Positions 6,712 through 10,498 of a DNA stretch of 10,498 bases are shown here, piece by piece (positions within the stretch are counted from its first letter, which is position 1; each line of letters starts with the position of its first letter). The DNA is from an uncultured Collinsella sp. (GTDB lineage: Bacteria > Actinomycetota > Coriobacteriia > Coriobacteriales > Coriobacteriaceae). Made by a program: the position numbers and the translations under genes. Location: assembly GCA_900541475.1 (NCBI GenBank), contig UQJV01000054.1, positions 1-10,498 on the forward strand. Direction: 5' to 3'. Under the pieces are notes generated by a model, which was not told the DNA's origin, did no database searches, and saw only the letters and a list, made by a program, of their open reading frames with translations.

Positions 6712-7893
6712 TTACCCGCGCGGCTTGATTTTATCACGTAACGACTTGAGGTTCTCCAGCGCTGCGTTGAGCGTCTCGTCTCGCTTGGCAAAGTGGAAAC
6801 GAATCAGATGGTTGACGGGCTCGCGGAAGAAGCTCGAGCCGGGCACGGCGCCCACGCCCACCTTAGACGCGAGATCCTCGCAGAATTCGAGGTCGCTGTC
6901 ATAGCCAAACTCAGAGATGTCCATCATGACGTAGTAGGCGCCCTGCGGCACGTTATGCACAAGACCGATGCTGTCGAGTCCCTGGCAGAACAGGTCGCGT
7001 TTGGCGGTGTAGAGGTCGAGGACCTCATCGTAATAGCTGTCGTCGAAGTTGAGGGCGGTGACGACAGCTTCCTGCAGGGGAGCGGCGGCACCCACGGTGA
7101 GGAAGTCGTGGACCTTCTTGATGCGCTCGGTGATCTGGGCCGGGGCAATGGTGTAGCCCAGACGCCAGCCGGTGATGGAGTACGTCTTGGACAGCGAGCT
7201 GCAACTGATGGTCCGCTCGAACATGCCGGGCAGCGTGGCCATATAGACGTGCTCGTGGGGCGCGTAGACGATGTGCTCGTACACCTCGTCGGTGATGCAG
7301 TAGGCGTCGTATTTTTTGCAGAGGTCGGCGATAAAGGTGAGCTCCTCGCGCGTAAAGACCTTGCCGCAAGGGTTGGAAGGGTTGCACAGGACGATGGCTT
7401 TGGGGTCGTTGTCGCGGAAGGCTGCCTCGAGCGTCTCGCGGTCAAAGTCGAATGTGGGCGAGTTGAGCGGCACGTAGATGGGCTCGGCACCCGAAAGGAT
7501 GGTGTCGGCGCCGTAGTTCTCGTAGAACGGCGAGAAGATGACGACTTTGTCGCCGGGGTTCGTGACCGTCATCATGGCGGCCATCATGGCCTCGGTGGAA
7601 CCGCAGGTGACCACGACGTTCTGGTTGGGGTCGACCGGCATGCCCATAAAGTGCTCCTGCTTGGCGGCGAGCGCCTCGCGCATGGCCTGGGAGCCCCAGG
7701 TGATGGAGTACTGGTGATAGAGCGGCTTGGGGTCGCTGGCGATGGCGCACAGGCTGTTGAGCAACTGCGCCGGGGGATCGAAGTCAGGGAAGCCCTGCGA
7801 GAGATTGACGGCGTCGTACTTATTGGAGATGCGTGTCATGCGGCGGATGACCGAATCGGTAAATCTTGCCGAGCGGTTGGAGAGTTCTTTCAT
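6712..7893 (-). CDS. Class I/II pyridoxal-phosphate aminotransferase
   Basis: A cytosolic PLP enzyme of 393 residues, fold type I, that transfers an amino group between an amino acid and a 2-oxo acid. Expected landmarks are all present: the Gly-Phe-Pro substrate loop (SQGFPDFDPP, 32-41), NPSNPCG (171-177) with the PLP-contacting Asn, D202 in TDEVY, the Schiff-base lysine K236 in SSLSKTYSITGWRLG, and the carboxylate-binding Arg R365 in LIRFHF. The sequence style is that of aspartate/aromatic/methionine aminotransferases of the YbdL/kynurenine-transaminase type, but the donor cannot be read from sequence. The ATG at 7893 has GAAAGGA seven bases upstream. It is transcribed divergently from the tRNA pair and ends at its own terminator. 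Confidence 0.92.
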   Translation of the reverse strand: MKELSNRSARFTDSVIRRMTRISNKYDAVNLSQGFPDFDPPAQLLNSLCAIASDPKPLYHQYSITWGSQAMREALAAKQEHFMGMPVDPNQNVVVTCGSTEAMMAAMMTVTNPGDKVVIFSPFYENYGADTILSGAEPIYVPLNSPTFDFDRETLEAAFRDNDPKAIVLCNPSNPCGKVFTREELTFIADLCKKYDAYCITDEVYEHIVYAPHEHVYMATLPGMFERTISCSSLSKTYSITGWRLGYTIAPAQITERIKKVHDFLTVGAAAPLQEAVVTALNFDDSYYDEVLDLYTAKRDLFCQGLDSIGLVHNVPQGAYYVMMDISEFGYDSDLEFCEDLASKVGVGAVPGSSFFREPVNHLIRFHFAKRDETLNAALENLKSLRDKIKPRG

Positions 7894-7977
7894 GACGGTC
7901 CTTTCGAGGATTTGCAGTGGGGCAAGTTTACTCCTATGGAACCGGTAGGATTTGACCGAAATGGATCCAAAAAACTC

Positions 7978-7996
7978 TTTTCAAAATTCTTGAAAA
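7978..7996. promoter_or_regulatory. Possible operator palindrome upstream of the aminotransferase
   Basis: TTTTCAA (7978-7984) and TTGAAAA (7990-7996) are perfect inverted repeats around a five-base centre. The site lies in the divergent gap, 85 bases upstream of the aminotransferase start and just before the tRNA -35 box. It could bind a dimeric regulator, or act as an AT-rich upstream element for the tRNA promoter. Confidence 0.3.
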
Positions 7997-8003
7997 TTGG
8001 GGC

Positions 8004-8032
8004 TTGCATCGCATGGCGTTCCTTGCAATAAT
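8004..8032 (+). promoter_or_regulatory. Promoter of the tRNA-His/tRNA-Lys unit
   Basis: TTGCAT (8004-8009) and AATAAT (8027-8032) are separated by 17 bases. The predicted start near 8039 lies about 20 bases before the tRNA-His gene. An AT-rich stretch with the TTTTCAA/TTGAAAA palindrome lies directly upstream, where an UP element would be. Confidence 0.55.
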
Positions 8033-8059
8033 AGTCGAGCGCGAAGCGCACAGGACACG

Positions 8060-8136
8060 GTGGGTGTAGCTCAGTTGGCTAGAGCGACGGGTTGTGGTCC
8101 CGTAGGTCGAGGGTTCGAGTCCCTTTACCCACCCCA
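8060..8136 (+). tRNA. tRNA-His (GTG)
   Basis: Cloverleaf is complete: acceptor GTGGGTG (8060-8066) pairs with TACCCAC (8126-8132) with one G-U pair, the D-arm is AGCTCAGTTGGCTAGAGC, the anticodon loop is TTGTGGT with GTG, and the T-loop is GGTTCGAGTCC. C73 is 8133 and CCA is encoded at 8134-8136. A G at 8059 supplies the extra -1 guanosine characteristic of tRNA-His, opposite C73. Confidence 0.97.
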
Positions 8137-8158
8137 GTTCTTGCTTCGTGTTGATATC

Positions 8159-8231
8159 GGGTCGTTAGCTCAGTTGGTAGAGCAGGGGACTCTTAATCCC
8201 AAGGTCCAGGGTTCGACCCCCTGACGGCCCA
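8159..8231 (+). tRNA. tRNA-Lys (CTT)
   Basis: Acceptor GGGTCGT (8159-8165) pairs with ACGGCCC (8224-8230), with A73 at 8231. The anticodon loop is CTCTTAA, giving CTT, which reads the AAG codon favoured in GC-rich genomes. The T-arm is GGGTTCGACCCC. The bases after A73 are CCC, so CCA is not encoded, unlike the tRNA-His 22 bases upstream. Both are probably on one transcript. Confidence 0.96.
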
Positions 8232-8243
8232 CCCAAAGAGTGT

Positions 8244-8276
8244 AAAAGCGACTGGCTTCGGCTGGTCGCTTTTTTA
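8244..8276 (+). terminator. Intrinsic terminator of the tRNA unit
   Basis: A 13-bp stem, 8244-8256 with 8261-8273, including two G-U pairs, is capped by a TTCG tetraloop and ends in a run of Ts to 8276. It starts 13 bases after tRNA-Lys. Confidence 0.9.
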
Positions 8277-8288
8277 TTTACCTCGCAT

Positions 8289-8307
8289 GGGGTCGAACCC
8301 GTCAGGG
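8289..8307. other. Inverted tRNA-Lys T-arm fragment
   Basis: The 12 bases at 8289-8300 are the exact reverse complement of the tRNA-Lys T-arm at 8209-8220. The overlapping 8299-8307 are the exact reverse complement of 8219-8227, the end of the T-arm plus the acceptor strand. The two pieces are in the same order as in the tRNA rather than the reversed order expected of a simple inverted copy. A remnant of an integration site or a decayed tRNA end are possible; chance is helped by the near-palindromic T-arm. Confidence 0.35.
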
Positions 8308-8331
8308 CGCGGAGCTGAGGAAACTGCACCG

Positions 8332-8406
8332 TGATTCCCTTAGGGAAAACACGGCTCAAGCCCCGTAAGCGTGTTTTCCTTGGGGGAATCATACTTACGG
8401 GGCTCG
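8332..8406 (+). repeat. Interleaved inverted repeats (A-B-A'-B') between convergent units
   Basis: Segment A (8332-8353) pairs with A' (8370-8391) over 22 bases; the three non-Watson-Crick positions are all G-U pairs if the plus strand is transcribed, so the RNA stem would be unbroken. Segment B (8359-8369, AGCCCCGTAAG), lying in the loop of A/A', is perfectly inverted at B' (8394-8404), and the match extends to 12 of 13 over 8357-8369/8394-8406. Only two bases separate A' from B', too few to span a 22-bp stem, so the two stems should be mutually exclusive. No T run follows on either strand. Confidence 0.55.
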
Positions 8407-8450
8407 ATGCATGTTGAGAAATTGTGATCAAACTCTAAGTGAGAATCGAA

Positions 8451-9977
8451 TTAGTCGGCTCGATAGTGCGAACCTAGGCTTTCAGTCCGCTTGCGCATGG
8501 CTTTGACCATCTCCGTTGCCAGCTGAATCTGCGATTGCAGGCGGGCGAGGGCTGCGACTTCGCTGTCCTGGGCTTTCTGCGTGCTCAAGGTCGTTGCCTC
8601 CGTCTTCAAGCCCTCAAGCTCGTGTAGTGCCTTGGATAGGCCCGTCTCGGTCCTGTTGATCATGCAGTAGGTGCTCACTGTGTGTCTGAGGCTGCGGGTC
8701 AGGCGCTCAGCGTCTGCTGTAGCAATTCCATGCTGGGGGAGGGCGGTATCCACCGGTGTGCCAGCCTCGGGAGCGCCCAGTGCTGCTCGAGCCGCTGATA
8801 CGCCCGCAATGCGTCCGAATACGATGCCATTGGCGCTTGACAAGCCTCCGATGCGGTCGGCGCCGTGCATGCCGCCTGTTGCCTCGCCACAGGCGTAGAG
8901 GCCCTCAACGCCCGTGTGGGCGGTCTTATCGATCTTGATGCCGCCATTAGCGGCGTGGGCATACATCGCCACGCGCATCTCGTCGCTCGGCGCGATACCG
9001 TGCTCGTCTTTCAGCCAGGTGGCAAAGGTCTGCACAAACTCGGGAACATCCTCGCGGGGGAAGTCGTAGTGCAGCGCCAGGCCCTCGGTGCCCGCCTGGT
9101 CGATGGCAAGATCGATGGCGCGAGAAGCCAGGCATGATGTGAAGGGGCCATATCCGGAGCGTTGCTCAAGCAGATCGTCCAGCTTGTCGTCGACGATATC
9201 GACCGGCTGGTCGAACTTGACGTAGCGCCAGGTCTTCTCGTTAAAGACAAGATTGCGCTTGGGCTCGATGAAGCCCGGCATCATTTGCATGAACTCTATA
9301 TTAGTGAGCGTTGCGCCGTGCGCCTGTGCGATGGCCTGCGAGGAGCTGAGCACGTCTGCCGAAGTGAGGCTGCGCTCGAACAGGCCACCCGTGCCGCCCG
9401 CAGCGATGATAGTGGCCTTTGCTGCAAAGGTCACAATGCGCTCGTCCGTTTGGTTGAAGAGCATGGCGCCGACAATCTTCCCGGATGTGTCTTCAACAAG
9501 GTCGATGAGCTCGTGGCGGGGGAGTAGGCGAATGCCGAGCAACTCTATCTGGGCCGTACACGCGTCTTCGAGGGGCTTGCGGGTGAGGCCGCGCCAATTG
9601 CGTGTCTTATGGTCAAAGCAGGGGATAAACTGCTTTTGCTGGGCGCTCTCGGCGCTTTGCGGGCGCTGGAGTTCTACGCCCAGATCCTGTTCGAGCCAGT
9701 CAATCGCCTGGGGAATGCCGTGGACGAACGTCTGGACGAGTTCGGGGTCGGCAACGCCGCCGCCGACGGTCTGGATGGTGTCGATGAGTTCCTGTTCGTC
9801 GTCTTCGTCGACGGGGCCAATAAGGCCGAGGCCCCAGGTGCCCGGGAAAAAGCTCGATCCGCTCATGGTCTTGCCGGCGCTTGCGATGGCAACGGTCGCG
9901 CCCGCGCGTGCTGCTTCTATAGCGGCGCAAAGGCCCGCAATGCCAGATCCAATTACCAGTACATCAGTTGATTCCAT
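8451..9977 (-). CDS. FAD-binding oxidoreductase of the fumarate reductase/L-aspartate oxidase superfamily
   Basis: A 508-residue flavoprotein without signal peptide or membrane segments, so probably cytosolic. Residues 4-34 form the FAD-binding Rossmann motif with GSGIAG (10-15), the second FAD motif is AAGGTGGLF (192-200), and CGEATGGMHGADRIGG (363-378) is the family's C-terminal FAD/substrate motif with H371 and R375. The N-terminal region lacks the histidine that links FAD covalently in FrdA/SdhA, so FAD is probably non-covalent. The stretch before the SRA motif reads FTSCLASRA (279-287), where relatives usually have P-R-D before SRA-like residues, so the Arg that shuttles protons in fumarate reductases appears to be Ser281. 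A helical C-terminal domain follows residue 420. The ATG at 9977 is chosen over an upstream in-frame start near 10106 because AAAGGA lies five bases before it and the Rossmann motif begins at once. The substrate is unknown; coriobacteria carry many such reductases. Confidence 0.85.
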   Translation of the reverse strand: MESTDVLVIGSGIAGLCAAIEAARAGATVAIASAGKTMSGSSFFPGTWGLGLIGPVDEDDEQELIDTIQTVGGGVADPELVQTFVHGIPQAIDWLEQDLGVELQRPQSAESAQQKQFIPCFDHKTRNWRGLTRKPLEDACTAQIELLGIRLLPRHELIDLVEDTSGKIVGAMLFNQTDERIVTFAAKATIIAAGGTGGLFERSLTSADVLSSSQAIAQAHGATLTNIEFMQMMPGFIEPKRNLVFNEKTWRYVKFDQPVDIVDDKLDDLLEQRSGYGPFTSCLASRAIDLAIDQAGTEGLALHYDFPREDVPEFVQTFATWLKDEHGIAPSDEMRVAMYAHAANGGIKIDKTAHTGVEGLYACGEATGGMHGADRIGGLSSANGIVFGRIAGVSAARAALGAPEAGTPVDTALPQHGIATADAERLTRSLRHTVSTYCMINRTETGLSKALHELEGLKTEATTLSTQKAQDSEVAALARLQSQIQLATEMVKAMRKRTESLGSHYRAD

Positions 9978-10160
9978 GGGATTCCTTTCTCGTTCGCGCA
10001 TTGTCGCATGGGTGATCGGCAAAGGCGTCGCAAAGATTGGATAAATCGGTAAAGGGCAAATATGGCAGGTGTGCGTCATGGACGCTCTGGCGTTCCATCT
10101 CGTCACATCTCGTATTTCGCCCCAACTGTTATATCGGCATTAGTCACCCTGCGACAGCGC

Positions 10161-10198
10161 AAACAAAAAGAGCCGCTACCTCGAAAGGTAGCGGCTCT
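10161..10198 (-). terminator. Intrinsic terminator of the GGGtGRT gene
   Basis: A perfect 13-bp stem, 10169-10181 with 10186-10198, has a four-base loop. On the minus strand it is followed by TTTTTGTTTG. It ends the gene at 10233 and separates it from the flavoprotein gene, which must have its own promoter in 9978-10168; GTTATA at 10128-10133 (TATAAC on the minus strand) is a possible -10 box without a good -35. Confidence 0.88.
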
Positions 10199-10232
10199 AA
10201 AGCTCAACTGTATGAGCATCGCGCGGGCGCGA

Positions 10233-10498
10233 TTAGGCTCTGAGGGCCTCCTCGACGGCGACGGCGCAAGCGACGGTGGCACCGACCATGGGGTTGTTGC
10301 CCATGCCGATGAGACCCATCATGTCGACGTGCGCAGGCACGGAGGAAGAACCGGCGAACTGGGCGTCGGAGTGCATACGACCCATGGTGTCGGTCATGCC
10401 GTAAGAGGCAGGGCCGGCGCCCATGTTGTCCGGGTGCAGGGTACGGCCGGTGCCGCCGCCGGAGGCCACGGAGAAGTACTTCTTGCCCTGCTCGATGC
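10233..10498 (-). CDS. GGGtGRT-family protein, C-terminal part
   Basis: Only the last 87 residues are in the window; the gene continues beyond the right edge. The fragment includes GGGTGRT with the following LHPDNMGAGPASYG, the hallmark of the GGGtGRT protein family (Pfam family of that name), which is found mainly in anaerobes and is normally more than 300 residues long. Further Gly/Met-rich segments such as DMMGLIGMGNNPMVGAT follow, then a C-terminal helix. The biochemical function of the family is not established as far as I know; the glycine-rich motif suggests nucleotide or phosphate binding, which is inference. The frame is open without interruption up to 10498. Confidence 0.85.
   Translation of the reverse strand, partial: IEQGKKYFSVASGGGTGRTLHPDNMGAGPASYGMTDTMGRMHSDAQFAGSSSVPAHVDMMGLIGMGNNPMVGATVACAVAVEEALRA

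Noticed and set aside
6793..8031. A 412-codon plus-strand open frame opposite the aminotransferase
   Set aside because: Shadow of third-position GC bias. It runs into the tRNA promoter and lacks any motif, while the minus-strand frame has all PLP-binding landmarks.
8332..8404. A true H-type RNA pseudoknot from A-B-A'-B'
   Set aside because: Only two bases join A' to B', which cannot cross a 22-bp stem. Alternative stems are the feasible reading.
8165..8431. An 88-codon minus-strand open frame across tRNA-Lys and the interleaved repeats
   Set aside because: Its C-terminal part is the antisense of the tRNA, a well-known source of false small proteins, and the rest is antisense of palindromes.
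1..10498. CRISPR array, phage, transposase or defence island
   Set aside because: No regularly spaced repeats, integrase or transposase motifs, or nuclease/helicase defence genes are visible; the repeat elements encode no enzyme.

Overview
The window looks like chromosomal DNA of a gut actinobacterium of the Coriobacteriia, most likely Collinsella or a close relative. This is an inference from GC-rich codon use, a Rho factor with a very long Ala/Pro/Lys/Arg-rich N-terminal extension, a GGGtGRT-family protein typical of anaerobes, and a fumarate-reductase-like flavoprotein. No sequence search was run.

Layout. Positions 1-784 hold no convincing gene. They contain two diverged copies of a short inverted-repeat element (120-267 and 357-484), a separate palindrome between them (271-309), and the probable rho promoter and leader. 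The rho gene follows (785-3343, +) and ends at a strong intrinsic terminator (3385-3415). A second + strand unit has a good promoter (3493-3521) and two genes 7 bases apart: an unrecognised protein with two N-terminal membrane segments (3659-5110) and a VanZ-family membrane protein (5118-5567). It closes at a 15-bp hairpin that also serves the convergent gene.

The minus strand then carries a ROK-family sugar kinase, probably fructokinase (5682-6572), and a class I PLP aminotransferase (6712-7893), separated by a terminator and so probably independent units. Divergent from the aminotransferase are two + strand tRNA genes, tRNA-His(GTG) and tRNA-Lys(CTT), with a shared promoter and a terminator. 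The gap 8277-8450 has an unusual set of interleaved inverted repeats and a copy of the tRNA-Lys T-arm in inverse orientation. Next come a minus-strand FAD-binding oxidoreductase of the fumarate reductase/L-aspartate oxidase superfamily (8451-9977) and the C-terminal part of a GGGtGRT-family gene (10233-10498) that runs off the right edge.

Most genes are housekeeping or metabolic: transcription termination, tRNA supply, sugar phosphorylation, amino-acid transamination and anaerobic redox chemistry. They do not form one pathway. The least explained parts are the repeat-filled gaps at 1-540 and 8289-8406, which share a GCCCCGTAA arm motif, and the unrecognised membrane protein paired with VanZ. 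I see no CRISPR array, transposase, phage gene or defence system.
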